From: Antedon mediterranea
Taxonomy: Eukaryota > Echinodermata > Crinoidea > Comatulida > Antedonidae
Length of the DNA stretch: 64,000 bases
Assembly (NCBI RefSeq): GCF_964355755.1
Contig: NC_092673.1
Coordinates: forward strand, 32,993,648 to 33,057,647
Direction: 5' to 3'
Shown here: positions 24,016-35,533 of the stretch, in pieces
Numbering within the stretch: the stretch's first letter is position 1
How the letters are laid out: the number at the start of each line of letters is the position of its first letter
Notes under the pieces: generated by a model
The model's database searches: none
What the model saw: only the letters and a program-made list of their open reading frames with translations
What the model was told of the DNA's origin: nothing
Program-made: the position numbers and the translations under genes

Positions 24016-24060
24016 CTTTACATTGACATGCTTCCAGATCAATGTCGGGTGATTGGCCAT
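24016..24060 (-). CDS. 45-nt microexon of the DED-TRADD-N-VLIG gene
   Basis: Flanked by acceptor tttttatcttccag and donor AAAG|GTATTG, phase 1 on both sides. It adds fifteen residues (DGQSPDIDLEACQCK, with the first codon split). Its phase matches the exons at 24309-24641 and 20330-20584, so it can be included or skipped without a frame change. Support is splice-site and phase only. Confidence 0.5.
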
Positions 24061-24308
24061 CTGGAAGATAAAAAAAAATCTATTTACATTTACTGAAAAA
24101 TGTGTGTATGCATCAATAACTAAATTTGAAACATAAATAATGAAAATTGGCTGCTATATCTCTGCATGTGTGAAAAAACCTAACCAATACAGTATATAAT
24201 AATAGTACAGTACTATTATTGCAATGCACATCATGGAACGGCAAAGACATGCATGATCGAACCACCAATATAATACCGTATTTAAAATATAAAAATATCA
24301 AAGCTCAC

Positions 24309-24641
24309 CCTTTTTCTGCAGTTCTCTTAAAGCAACTGTGTAATCGATTGGTTTAATGTCTGTCGTCCAATTATCTATAGCCATTTGCTGATGCTGTGGA
24401 TCAATGATGCCTACTAAACTCTTGAGAAGCTTTTTATTTGAATGTATATCCATTAATGTTAATAAGCCAGATTGATCATTTATGTTTAGATAAAGTAATA
24501 GTGAGGTTGGATACATGTTCAATGTACTCTTAATTAGATGAACAGATGGACATACATTTCTGAAATATTCTCCAAGGAGAGGATGTTTCCAGTTTAAGGA
24601 TGATTCTGGTGTTGGATCAAAAGTTATTGGAAGTTCTGAAT
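24309..24641 (-). CDS. Second exon of the DED gene, unrecognised helical domain
   Basis: A 333-nt exon between acceptor ctcttttatag and donor AAGG|GTGAGC, phase 1 on both sides. It encodes about 110 residues (SELPITFDPTPESSLNWKHP, then LLGEYFRNVCPSVHLIKS, ending VALRELQKK). The composition suggests a helical fold, possibly a linker or another death-fold-like repeat between the DED and TRADD-N-like parts. I do not recognise the domain. The open frame extends to 24660 and 24298 only through intronic sequence. Confidence 0.7.
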
Positions 24642-24825
24642 CTATAAAAGAGAAAAACACTAAAATTACAAAGTAAATAATGATGATAATAATGATGTTT
24701 GATGATAATTAATCATATTTTGAAAAGAAATACTAAAGACAAAATGGAACAAAACTAGTATTTTTTTTAATGAAAGCATTATGCTTCCTTTTAATATCGT
24801 AAATAATACAATGTGCATACATTAC

Positions 24826-25351
24826 CCCTATCAAGTAGTAGATTTTTTGCACGTTGGTTAAGACGAAGTGCAAAGTTCTCAATTTTACGTGGTTCATCCG
24901 CTAATTCTCCGATACTCTCTAGTTTGAAAACTACAATCCAAATGTTTCGGAAGTGAAACTTTCTCAGATTGTAGTAAGCGATAACTTGTGATAACCTCTC
25001 TTTCTGAATTTCTTGTAAGGCTTTAAATAGCCTTCTCCGGTATGGTGACAATGGTTGTATATCAGTATTATGAACTCTGTTTGTCTTCATATACTCTAGT
25101 ACAAGATCTTCAGCAGCCTTAATTTGTGTCAGTTTCACAATGTCTAACAACAGGTTGACATTAGTAGGTAGGATGTAACCTTTTAGCTCAAGTTTATTGA
25201 ACAAATCATGTGCTATTAAACCATGCTCGTCGAAGTCTCCGAAAGGTAGGTGATCGCATAGGCAGAATTTGAGCAAACGATACTGATCCCCCTTGTAGTG
25301 TTCACCAAGATTAGCTTTTAAGTCCCTGAAGTTCATATTCAAATTTGCCAT
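24826..25351 (-). CDS. Death-effector-domain exon, start of the DED-TRADD-N-VLIG gene
   Basis: The frame opens at ATG 25351 and runs 175 codons to donor AGGG|GTAATG, leaving phase 1. Residues about 15-90 fit a death effector domain: YRLLKFCLCDHLP, then DLFNKLELKGYILPTNVNLL and DIVKLTQIKAAEDLVLEY, i.e. the helix-2 and helix-5 pattern of FADD, caspase-8 and their relatives. Residues about 100-175 (YRRRLFKALQEIQKERLSQV and on to LNQRAKNLLL) form further helices, perhaps a second, divergent death-fold domain. DEDs act in cytosolic homotypic assemblies for apoptosis or innate signalling. The downstream exons match in phase and strand, leading to a TRADD-N-like exon and a VLIG GTPase. The promoter was not identified. 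Confidence 0.75.
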
Positions 25352-28190
25352 TTTATTGCATTTTGGTTTTGCTGCAAAAAGTAGTTTAGAAGATGTAGTG
25401 ATGTTGCCAGCAACATTAGCTCAAATTTTATTGTCTCATTAATCACTGAAATTAAAAATAAAGATTGGTTTACTGATACATGTTTTCGAATAAAAACCTT
25501 CCATAAAAATTTATCCATAACAATTTTTGCTTTCATTAGGATGGTAAATAGTTAAAAGCAAAGGATAAACGATTTCTTTGTAATTATTCTGAACACAAGA
25601 TTTGTGTAGGGCCTATTCGCCCTGGACAGGAGGAATTAAATAGAAATAATTTCCATACATACTGTTAAATTACAGAGCTTCCTACTTCCTACACAGTCAT
25701 TTACGTAGTCAAACTATCCATACCCATAATAACTCAGTAAGCTACGGTCTATAACTACTACGTCTTGAAAGATGTACTAGGTTCTTTAAAGTGCACATGA
25801 GCATTTTGGGTACATAGGCCGTAAGCAGTAGCTAAAAAAGGCCTGGAAAATGAATTTCGTTCCAACGTTCGGGGCCTAGATTTTGAGAGTTGAGATTTTG
25901 AAATGAACATATTTCCCACACTATTATCAAAAGTTCTCCACAAAATATCCAGTCAATTTCGAGCAATTGCCCCTCAAAGGTACCCCCTACTGCAAAAATA
26001 GCACTTTTTTAGGTCTGGACCAATTTGTATGTAGTAATAACATTACAAACACTTGACCAAGTGTTATTATATATTTACCATGTGGGTAGTCAAGTGGATT
26101 ATAAACACATATCTAAAATTTCAAATTTAAATCTACGTATTCTGTATGTGAGAAAAACTGAAAAATTTAGATTATTTAGTCAATTTGAGACTTTTTGGGA
26201 TTTTTTAGATGCAGTATCTTCATAAATAATTCACATACTATGTTTATATTTTCTGTATGACTTCTTGAGAGGGTTGGTAAACAGCATATAAAAAAAAGTG
26301 TGATTTTTTACAAATTGTATAGATAATTTTGAGGTTTTGGCCATTAGGAGTGATATCTTAGAAAATAACTTACTATTCTTGTCTTTATATTCAGGCATTC
26401 GGGTATTCTAGTTGAATAGTGACACACCGGTGAACTTTCAGCGAGAAAAAATGATTACACACTCGATTATTGTAACTGAAAAATTGCATTTTTTTGTTTT
26501 TAGTGTAAATTTAAAAACACTAGAGGGTTCGCTCTGGAAATTGAAGCCCGGGTGACACCTATGCATATGACTTATGAGTAATGTATGTTTATTTTGTGAT
26601 GTTTCATGGTGGTCCATAAATTAAGTACGCCAAAAATATTGCTTCCAGGGTAATATAGCAAATTAGAGTTTAACAAGGCCAACAGCCATTAAGTCGCGTG
26701 CTACAATGCATAGTGATACCGGACCGACAGACAGACCGACAGACAGACCGACAGACCGACAGACAGACAGACAGACCGACCGACCGACATAGTGAACTAT
26801 ACTGACCGAAATTACTGAACATGTTTAAAAATGTTGAAATGTTTAAAAACATTTATATTTTTTTAATTTACACGTGCGTAGCCTGTCACTTTTGACGTGC
26901 TCGTATAACGTAATTTCGAGTTGAAAAGTAAGTCAAGAAAACAGAAATCGGGCAAAAAGAGTGCGCAATAACATTTAACGCGCAGTGCACGCGCAAAAAT
27001 ATGCGCACTCATGGAAATTTTGTAAACGCTTAAAATTGCCTGAAACGTACTCTTATTTCATCGAAAATAAGTTTTGAAAATTTTAAGTGCGCGTACGCAT
27101 GCGTTACATGCGCTACGCACGTAATTGTATTGCCATATGATGATTTATGCCCTGAAATTTATGAGTACCAAATTTTATTTAATTGTGATTCATGGTTGTG
27201 AAGATATGATTACAAACGTGATTTCGTTAAATCGTGTGTAGACCGCGTAATTTTTTATTGCGCACCGTGAAAACATAACCACATTGATTCCTGGCCATAA
27301 GGAATATACTGTGAAAAATTGACCTAGCTAGATTAAACTGATATCAAGATAAGGTCAGAAAGCGATAAAACGCATAGTGATACCGGACCGACAGACCGAC
27401 AGACAGACCGACCAACCGACCGACATAGTGAACTATAGAGTCGCTTCCACGCGACCAAAAAATGTACGAATAGAGAACAATATAGGCTAATTATTATATT
27501 CGGTCTTGTGTGTGTGAGATTTGAACCTGTACTGAAAATAAGTTTGGTAAGATGCGTGATGTATACCAATTATGATTGATTACGTCCCCTGTCAGTAATG
27601 ATGTATGGACACTTGACAGCAATCGGTGGTTAGGAACGTAAAGGGGAAAAGTCACTCAATAGATTTATTTATTTGTAAACAAAATGTACATTAATTCTCC
27701 CTGTAATGATGTAAAAACTTTCAACAATTGGTATTACAACAATTGGTATTACAACAATTGGTATTTTAATATTTGCATTAAAATGCAAATAATATAATTG
27801 TAAAGAACAGTATACGTATATTGATATTATTATATATATTATCTGAACGTTACACTCAGGAGGAAACCGTTAATAGGGGTCATCAATCTCTAACGTGACC
27901 GTACCATGAGACCAAAAGCATAGTTTATCAACGTGGGTGACAGTGAAGCGGGGCTTTAACATTTGTATCACAATATATCATGACAACAGCATCTTGTTAA
28001 TTTTGGAACAAAATGATCAAATAACAACTTTCGTAGCCTACTTATATTTTGGTCGTAGTAGACATCATTTATAATTATAAATAGAACAAGCAACAGAAAT
28101 AATCGATAAACAGTAAAGGTGTTTCCCTGGTAGGCCTTGTCTCCTATAGTAACATTGAATCGCACCTAAATTTGATAAAATGATTAATAA
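25352..28190. other. Intergenic DNA with dispersed repeats
   Basis: It includes a SINE internal fragment at about 25745-25815 (the word gatgtactaggttctttaaa, minus orientation) and an unannotated stretch at 25820-26660 in which I see nothing coding. The (CGGT)n repeat copy B follows at 26690-27450, then a triplicated acaattggtatt run at 27723-27765. The remainder is AT-rich without recognisable genes. Confidence 0.5.
26690..27450 (+). repeat. (CGGT)n-flanked dispersed repeat, copy B
   Basis: An inverted copy of the unit at 22185-22800 with the same interior words (gccatatgatgatttatgcc, ctggccataaggaatat). Both ends carry the sequence gtgataccggaccgacag and an ACCG/ACAG run followed by acatagtgaactata (26715-26805 and 27377-27437), so the terminal module is present as a direct repeat. 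Confidence 0.8.
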
Positions 28191-28490
28191 ATAGCATAAA
28201 TAATTAGTAAAATTACTAAAACAAATTGTATTTCACGTAAAGTAAAGGCCTTTATAATTGATATTTGAATATCTAAAACAAATAAATTGTAGTTCACGAT
28301 TCAGTTGAATCACTAAGATCACATTGTAGTTCACATAAAAGTAAAGGCCTTCAATAAAAGTTAAATTACTAAAACAAATTGTAGTTCACGTAAAATAAAT
28401 GCCTTTAATCAATATAATTGATTAGTTGAATATCTAAAACAAATTAATTTCAGTAGTTCACGATACGTTGAACCACTAAAATATTTTTAC
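28190..28490. repeat. Imperfect tandem repeat, units of about 80-100 bp
   Basis: The words aaaacaaattgta, gttcacg and aaaggcctt recur three to four times (for example near 28215, 28285, 28365 and 28435). Units are diverged. No coding potential. Confidence 0.7.
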
Positions 28491-28877
28491 ACACAACAGT
28501 GCAATCACATTTTACTATCTGGTAATGAATAATATGATGTATTTTTTATTATCCACAAATAAGACTGTTGTCAAATATTGTCAAGTATTGTAATTATTAC
28601 AAATTGCTTTAAATATAACCAACCAGTAATAAATTATAAATATTATAGCAAATATAGTATACAACTTTATAGTAATAACTGTTGCTTATGTCCAGTACTA
28701 CAAACATAATATAACATTTAGAATGTTGAATAAGCTTTAAAAACTCGATCTTTAAAAACTATCTACCAAACAATATATATATAAACAATATAGCCCTAAT
28801 ACCTGATGTGAAAGGTTAGTTTTTCCAAAAGTTTTGTTTTTATTTAGAGTTTTGCTTATTTATTTATTAAATCATCT

Positions 28878-29236
28878 CCAATGGAGAACTGCCTTCCATT
28901 ACCGATGTGCACCTAGAACACCTCCAGAAAGATTTTGAACGCATTGAGTCCGATGCCTCTCATCCTCTCCACAAAGTGATCATAGACCAACTTAATCCAA
29001 GTGGTAGATTGAGGCTCCTCAGTGTGAAAACAAATCGATATGCTAAATCCTTTATTCCCTCCGGTATCATCCAGTACAACAGAAAGTCAAAAAGATAATT
29101 TTTTCTTGTATTTTTTGATGTTTTTATATGAATGGTTTTATGCTATATTTGTTTTTATTGTGTTTTCTTGTTATTATGACGAGCAATGAATTTCCTTTTT
29201 CAGGATCAATAAAAGTTATCTTATCTTATCTTATGA
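28878..29236 (+). mobile_element. LINE 3' end with (TTATC)n tail, plus-strand copy
   Basis: The reading SITDVHLEHLQKDFERIESD, then ASHPLHKVIIDQLNPSGRLR and NRYAKSFIPSGI, is the carboxy end of a CR1/L2-type reverse transcriptase ORF, ending at the stop at 29096-29098. A 3' UTR follows, then AATAAAAG and a TTATC repeat tail. The 5' part is missing, as in typical 5'-truncated insertions. A near-identical, longer copy lies on the minus strand at 50735-51150. Confidence 0.85.
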
Positions 29237-29317
29237 GAAAGAGAAAACCAGCCGGTCACTGATATACCCACAGCATTGTCCGATCCGTTACACTATAGTA
29301 TGTATAATTTTACTGTA

Positions 29318-29362
29318 CTAATAAGCTGGATAATCATTTTGCAGCCAGGCCTGGTACCATTT
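29318..29362 (-). CDS. Last exon of a candidate 60-aa gene
   Basis: It follows acceptor tattttttacag in phase 0 and reads KWYQAWLQNDYPAY then TAG. It pairs with the exon at 29547-29648. No polyadenylation signal is obvious before the LINE insertion at 29236. Unrecognised product. Confidence 0.4.
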   Translation of the reverse strand, partial: KWYQAWLQNDYPAY

Positions 29363-29546
29363 CTGTAAAAAATAATGTTCCATTATTATCTAAGTTGAAT
29401 GAATGTTATATAAAGCATTTTTAAAGTTTTAGAGAAACATTAACATATCCAATATGTGATGCATTTACTGTGCCATGATTTTGGTCAAACTATGGATACA
29501 TAGATCAGATATTCTCCATAGTCAAAAGCATCCATTCAAGACTTAC

Positions 29547-29648
29547 CTCGTGCCTATTAGTTTCAAGAATATTTATAATTTTTGTCCTTAGGTCAGTTTT
29601 TTCTGAGGGAGTAGTGGTAGATTTGTTTTGCATTTGTGTCTCCTCAAC
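29547..29648 (-). CDS. Middle exon of a candidate 60-aa gene
   Basis: A 102-nt block bounded by acceptor ctgtgtag and the consensus donor GAG|GTAAGT, phase 0 at both sides. It reads VEETQMQNKSTTTPSEKTDL, then RTKIINILETNRHE with no stop. With the flanking candidates it forms 61 codons including the stop. The second half looks like an amphipathic helix. I do not recognise the protein, and an alternative start (ATG inside this exon) is possible. Confidence 0.45.
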
Positions 29649-30127
29649 CTACACAGCTATACACAGTACAAAGAAGTAAAAATAATGACAATAAAGTACC
29701 AATCAGTAAAATCATATAAAATACAGTAATGGGAAAACAACTGTAATAAATTATCCTTTAATTACATAATTTAAGTATTAATTTATAAGAAGGAAAAAAA
29801 GGCTGAAGTGTGTTATATTTCGTATGTTATGTTATCTAATTTTAATACTAAATACTAAAAGCTAAGCTTTTGTTGTGAAATAATATTAAAAAGCTTATTG
29901 AAATTGAATTGAAAAATAGTGTGGTACACATAGGCCCACATCCTAAGGATGCCACCCAAATGTAGCCTGGTTTTGTTTAGCCTAACTAGGCCAACAAACT
30001 GCATTGTCCACTAAATAGTATAATAATAATACTACTACTACTAGCCTAGGCCTAGAAATACCATTAACTCAGGGGCCTAAGCACTACTACTAACGAAGAG
30101 TTATATAGGCCTATTGCTATTCTCACC

Positions 30128-30163
30128 TGTTTTGTATGGTTTTCTTGGCAAATATTAATCATC
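30128..30163 (-). CDS. First exon of a candidate 60-aa gene
   Basis: Twelve codons (MINICQENHTKQ) end at the good donor CAG|GTGAGA in phase 0, matching the exon at 29547-29648. The region between 29649 and 30127 shows nothing else. Very short; support is only the compatible splice phases. Confidence 0.35.
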
Positions 30164-30324
30164 TGTTTATAATCATCTGTTTGACTGCCGTTATTAGACA
30201 CCCAGCATTATTAGCCTAGAGTAGTATGCTGCTACCCTCTCAGTCCTAACCAGCTATGAAGTATATTGAAAGTAAGTAGCCTAAAACACTAGCTATAGTC
30301 TGGGCTCCAGACGGAGTTTTGTCT

Positions 30325-30924
30325 TAAAGGCCAGGTGCGGGCAAAAAATGTCTATTGATCATACATTCCAAGAATTATCGATCTTTAGTTTCCCCTATGT
30401 TTCATAATTTTTTGGAGTTTATTTGTGTTACACGAGCTTGTTGAAAATAAGCACTTTCTTGTCAGTGGGGGGATAGTTCAAATTACACAGTAAAATCTCT
30501 ATTCTTTTGTACACAAATTTTGTAAATAGAGAGGCATTTTAAAAAGCTATGAAAAATAAACGGCGTGGTAAAAAATGTTATCAGATGACTAAATATAGGT
30601 AATATAACTTGAATATTACATTTCTGATATTTTTATTCAATTTAAGATTTTTATTTTCATGCTATAGCAAAAATTATCCACTGTATATCCACCATTTTTT
30701 TTCACCGTCTAGGGAGTCATCAGACATGTTATTACATTAGGTTAACTACCTAACTACTGAAAAAAAGTCTTCCTGGTTTTTATGGAAGAATTTTGCCAAA
30801 TTTTGTATTTGATCATATTAAGGGAAATTCATGTTTTTTTGTCTCGATTTCTGTTACAAATATTTGATTTATGTACAATTGACCAAATATTATATTTAAA
30901 ATTCATGCCTGTACCTGAGCTTTT
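30325..30924 (+). mobile_element. TTAA-type MITE, copy 1
   Basis: It begins with TTAAAGGCCAGGTGCGGGC and ends with GCCTGTACCTGAGCTTTTA, an imperfect terminal inverted repeat starting at a TTAA-like site. A second copy lies inverted at 61434-62043. Further pieces are at 10071-10095 (one end, inside the VLIG insertion) and 51224-51303. No open frame of note; TTAA targets are known for piggyBac and Kolobok elements, but I cannot say which applies. Confidence 0.75.
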
Positions 30925-32750
30925 ATTAGTAAAAATATAAATATTTTTGCACACGTTTCATACGTGTATTACTTGAGTTTGGATATTTTCAGACAAAAAT
31001 CGCGGTCGAAATAAAAACAAATAAATAAAAAAAAAGACAATAAATACAGACTTGGGGCAAGTCTACACTAGCTACAGTAGCTAGGGCCTTGCAGGCTGCG
31101 ATATTTCTTTTCGTACATAAATTGGGGACCTCTCGTGAAATGTCACAAAATAAACATGAATATTCATTAGTCATATCCATAAGGTAAGAATTGAGCTAAC
31201 TACAATTCGCAAATGCAAACGCTTTCTGTCGAGCCGTCTGTGTACTTTATAGTGAGATAGAGATTATTTAGAGGGTTTAGGTTTAGTTATATTTAGGAAG
31301 TAGTTTGGCTATCTTTCACATAAGGGGTCCCCAACTTATGTACGAAAAATAAAATGGCGGCCAGCCTACGTGTGGATAGCCTAGCTATCTTTTGGCCTCT
31401 TATTTTCTCTAAAATGTGTTTCTAACCAACCATAATCATACACCATGTTGAGCACGAAACACTTTTCATACAAGCATATCATCTTTTTTCGCTGAAAATG
31501 TCCGTTTACAACGTTTGTTTAAGTAGCAAAATAACCAAACTTCCTCGACTCGCGAAGGATACATGTGTTGATACCTCAGTACACACTGCTGAACTCCGTG
31601 CGTTTTGGGGGATTCCCCAATGTGTAATCATAATATGATTGGTGAAATACAATCACGTGGTACATATTTTTGGACGTTGCGGATAATTTTGAACATGTTT
31701 CCTTCGCGGGACCAAATCACTCACGCCGAAACATATACATTTATATCAAAATAGAGTACCAAAATCAATCGATGATTTCTCAAAATTGACACGCACGATT
31801 CTGGAGAACTTGTTGTTATGAATTGTTAACTATATACAATTAACATTGTAAATATGTTTAAAAATGCTAGACCCCTAACACTGCAACGAGATGAAACGAT
31901 ACAATTTACTGCTTACGGCCTAAAGCGCCATTTACACTAGATACGATAACGACACTGGACCTACGGTTTATAGTCCTTATCCACATAGTGGCAAAATCTA
32001 GCATAGGCCTAATTATGCTATATAGCATCTGTCATTTAGCATTTATTCTAGGAATAATTTTAGAAAATCTAGCATAATCTGGCATAATTCTGAAAAACCA
32101 ATTCTGAAGCTTTTGTCTAGATTTTTTAAACATATTTACAATGTTAATTTTATAGTTAACAATTCAATTTTAATGTTAATTAGTGTTTAAGTCCAGTGCA
32201 CACAAGGGCGAACAGGCCTATGGTATTGATTAAATTAACTGTAGGCCTATAAATGCATTGTGTAACTTATTTCACTGAATACATGTACGGTTGCTATAAA
32301 AACGAATTAACTTACAATGTAAACACTTGCCAATATTATAATATCATTATGTGTTTTACGTTAACGACATAATCATACAACCGCCAACAATTTTAACCTA
32401 CGTTAAGTTAATAATAACCTTGTCTACTGTTTACAGGAGAAAGACAGAGATCGTTGTACAGCAGCAGAAACTTGAATTACACGGATCTTTTGTACAAAAT
32501 ACCTGAAGCATAATAAATGTACAGCGATGTCGATTGATAACCCAAACTCCTAATAGTTTATTGTTATGCATATTATTCACCTTTTTGTTATTGAGTCATA
32601 AAAATACATTTCAAAGCAACAGTGCTTACCAATAATAAGGAGATTGGATAGGAGCAATTTAACATCAAGAGACACGTTACACATTTACATAATACTGAAC
32701 GGGTGCGAATCCCGGATTTCTGAAATAGGACACGGGAGGGGGGTGATAAT
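30925..32750. other. Intergenic DNA without recognised gene
   Basis: Only short frames are seen. About 31952-31985 carries the SINE word ggacctacggtttatagtcc (minus orientation). About 32000-32100 repeats the words tctagcataa and tctggcataa. The rest shows nothing I can identify. Confidence 0.5.
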
Positions 32751-32756
32751 AAATTT

Positions 32757-33895
32757 GTGTCTTACGAAAATGTTCAACTCAATAAGGCATTATATAACCC
32801 TAATAAAGAAGAAATGAATATGTTGGATGTAAACCAGTCTATCATTTTATGGATAAATACTTTTTTAAAGGATAGGGAAAAATGTGTCTGTTTTAACTAT
32901 AAGTGTAAATCTGAAATCCGCACATGCAATACCGGAACGCCCTAAGGCTGTGACCTTTCAACAATTCTTTTCTCTTTATAATACTAATGACTTTAACTGT
33001 AATATAAATGACCACATTTTAACAAAGTTGTTTTTCTGTAAAATAAAATACCTGTCTTGTAGGGCTTGTAAAATATAATTCTACTCAGTTATACTTTGAT
33101 AATGTAAATCGGTTCTCTTATTGGTGTAGGCCTACTGATAATTACTTAAAGTTGAATATCAAGAAGACAAAATAGATTATTATTATTATTATTGATGATA
33201 GGAAATGTGTTTAGAATCACAGTTAGATGACAATTATGAATGATAAGGTTGAGATTGTAAAACATAAACATTTAGGTACAATAATATTGATGATAAACTT
33301 GGAAAGAAAATTCAACATAGGTGCAAAGAGAGGCTTTATTTTTTAGGACGTATGAAGAAATTCCATGTTTGCAATAGAATCTTGGTGTTGTTTTATGAAT
33401 CAGTAATTTTAATTATTATCAGTTTTAACATTTTGTGCAATAGATTGGTTTTATAGCCTTGATAATTAACAAAGTATGAATAGAGTAGAGAAAATCAGTA
33501 AAACAGCTTACAGAATAATATAAACTAAAAACAGTAAGAACGCTAAGATATGGTTAACAGTGCCAACAGTAAAAATACAGTTATGTCGGATGAGTATCAT
33601 CCTCTCCACTATTACCTTGTCTTTAGTAAGTCAGGGCGTTTAGTGTACCCAAGATGGAAAACCAATAGGATGAGAAACTGATGAAACGTTGATTTTTTTT
33701 TATGCTATACCGTACTCTTACACCAATCTTGCTTGTATTTTGTATTTTAAATGATGTATTTTATCTGTATTTTTGTATTTGAAACGATGTATTTAATCTT
33801 TTTGTATTTCTATGTGAATTTTTAAACAAACGAAAATAATTTCAAATCATGTACTATATTTTACAGTTTTTGACAATGAATAAATGAAATTGAAA
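32757..33895 (+). pseudogene. Decayed CR1/L2-like reverse transcriptase
   Basis: RT blocks appear in order in shifting frames. At 32860-33000: WINTFLKDREKCVCFNYKC, then a damaged GTP-QGC motif, LSTILFSLY and NTNDFNC. At 33130-33410: YLKLNIKKTK, then VEIVKHKHLGTIILM and MKKFHVCNRILVLFYESVI-like readings. At about 33590-33680: DEYHPLHYYLVFSKSGRLVY, then PRWKTNRMRN, the usual C-terminal end. A 3' UTR follows to an A-rich aataaatgaaattgaaaa end. Stops and frameshifts throughout: a dead copy. Confidence 0.75.
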
Positions 33896-35387
33896 AATTC
33901 AGAATGTTGAATGTTGGCTTTCACAATGGGTGCGCAGTGCAATCGATACCACAAGATCCGCCCCGCCGGAATAATTTGAGATAACAGACTCGTATTCGTA
34001 TGTTCCCTTTACTTCCGTCTTTTAGAATTGCAAATATCAGTATGGTAATTTGTTTACTTAGAAGTGTGCTAGTTATTCAGCACTGAACAAAACCCACGAA
34101 AGCAAAACATGACCATAATTTAACTACTCCGAACACTGCTCTTCCCGCCCCTCTGGTGTTTTCGGCACAAATTCGCGTATTAAAAATGTCAGTCTCAACA
34201 AGATATAGTTGACCTCCCATGGTTTATTTTGGGGGTTGGTTCCTCCCTGGTTCCACCGGCCCTGCTGTATATGGATTTTATTTCTGTGAAAGCATCGTGC
34301 ATATTATTCTATATTTAGTTATGAGCCTGTAATATACAGACATCATGTACTGTACTCGTCATTTAATTGAGATTATTCAATTTTTCTTCATTATCGTTCT
34401 CTTTATCACCATGCCAAAGTTTAACTGTATTAACATGAATAGGTACCTTGCATATATTGGACATTCAAGAGTAAATTTCAGTGGATGAAATCGTGTGTGA
34501 TTAATAATTTGTTTATATTTACCTCGTCGTTGTTATATCAGCAGGTTTTCGCGGTTATCAATTGTCAAATGTCTTTATCGTCATGTTAGCCTTCAATGTT
34601 TAATAACATAGAGGAATATATAAAGCAATTGATTGGTGATTTATATATCTATTCACATAGACATAGACATAATGCTCTGTTTGCTAATTGACGTTATTAT
34701 GATCAATATCAGAGTTGTAAATGTGCAATTAAGAGACTTTTTTTGTTATTTTTTAAGCTATCATTGTTTGCAGCGCCAACTATGAATAATAAATAAATGT
34801 TATTTAGTTCCGAAACAACAAAGGAATCGACTGAACCCACTGCACAATCAATCAATCGTTCGATTTATATAGCGCCATTCCAAGGAATTAATAAAATACA
34901 GAACGTGATTCTAATTCTAAAAGTACAATTTATTTTTGCAAATCAAATCACCAAACAATTTTAGATTATACAATATTAGTGGTTATGAATATTAATATTA
35001 CAATAATGTTACGTATGCTTATCTTTCTCATTAAATAACAAACAATACCAGCAGAATCATTAAACACATTGAATCGACTAAAGTAATTAAACTTAAAGAT
35101 GTATTGTTTCCCAAAAACATAAAAAATGAAGAGACTTTCAATACGATATTTTGTAGTTTTAATAAAGTTAATCACTTCCGTAGAAAAAAAAACTTATAAA
35201 ATGACAAAATAAATGGTTAAATTCAACAACAAAAAACCATTGGCTGCAGCCAATTTGATATTTTTTTGCTTTAAATTACATTTTTTTAGGTAAATACATT
35301 TTTTTTTCGATCCAATTTTTGTGACATTAGAATGGCAATTTCAACAAACACTTTTAAAATTATTTTTTAGGGGCGAATATACATCAG
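33896..35387. other. Intergenic DNA
   Basis: No gene recognised. About 34905-34970 resembles 195-265 at the left edge of the window, consistent with the duplicated 3' flank of the two VLIG genes. Confidence 0.5.
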
Positions 35388-35533
35388 TCAAATGGCCGAG
35401 CGGTTAAGGCAGGTGCGCCGTTTACCGTACCTAAAGAGCCAACAACATCGGCAAGGGTTCGAGGCTGACTCGCTCCTAGTTCTGGTGGTGGAACAAGTCT
35501 TCTCGGATAAGGACTATAAACCGTAGGTCCAGT
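35388..35533 (+). mobile_element. tRNA-Leu-type SINE, 5' part (split by an insertion)
   Basis: The head has the RNA polymerase III A box (tggccgagcggttaa) and B box (gggttcgaggc), with spacing expanded relative to a real tRNA. It is followed by the SINE body (ggtggaacaagtcttctcg and ataaaccgtaggtccagt). The body continues at 36370 after the TIR element. Confidence 0.8.

Noticed and set aside
26670-26852. Frame with SVCRSVCRSVC repeats
   Set aside because: Translation of the ACCG/ACAG simple repeat.
35388-35480. Possible tRNA-Leu gene
   Set aside because: The A and B boxes are good, but spacing and the acceptor stem do not fit a functional tRNA, and the sequence continues into a SINE body found at other sites.
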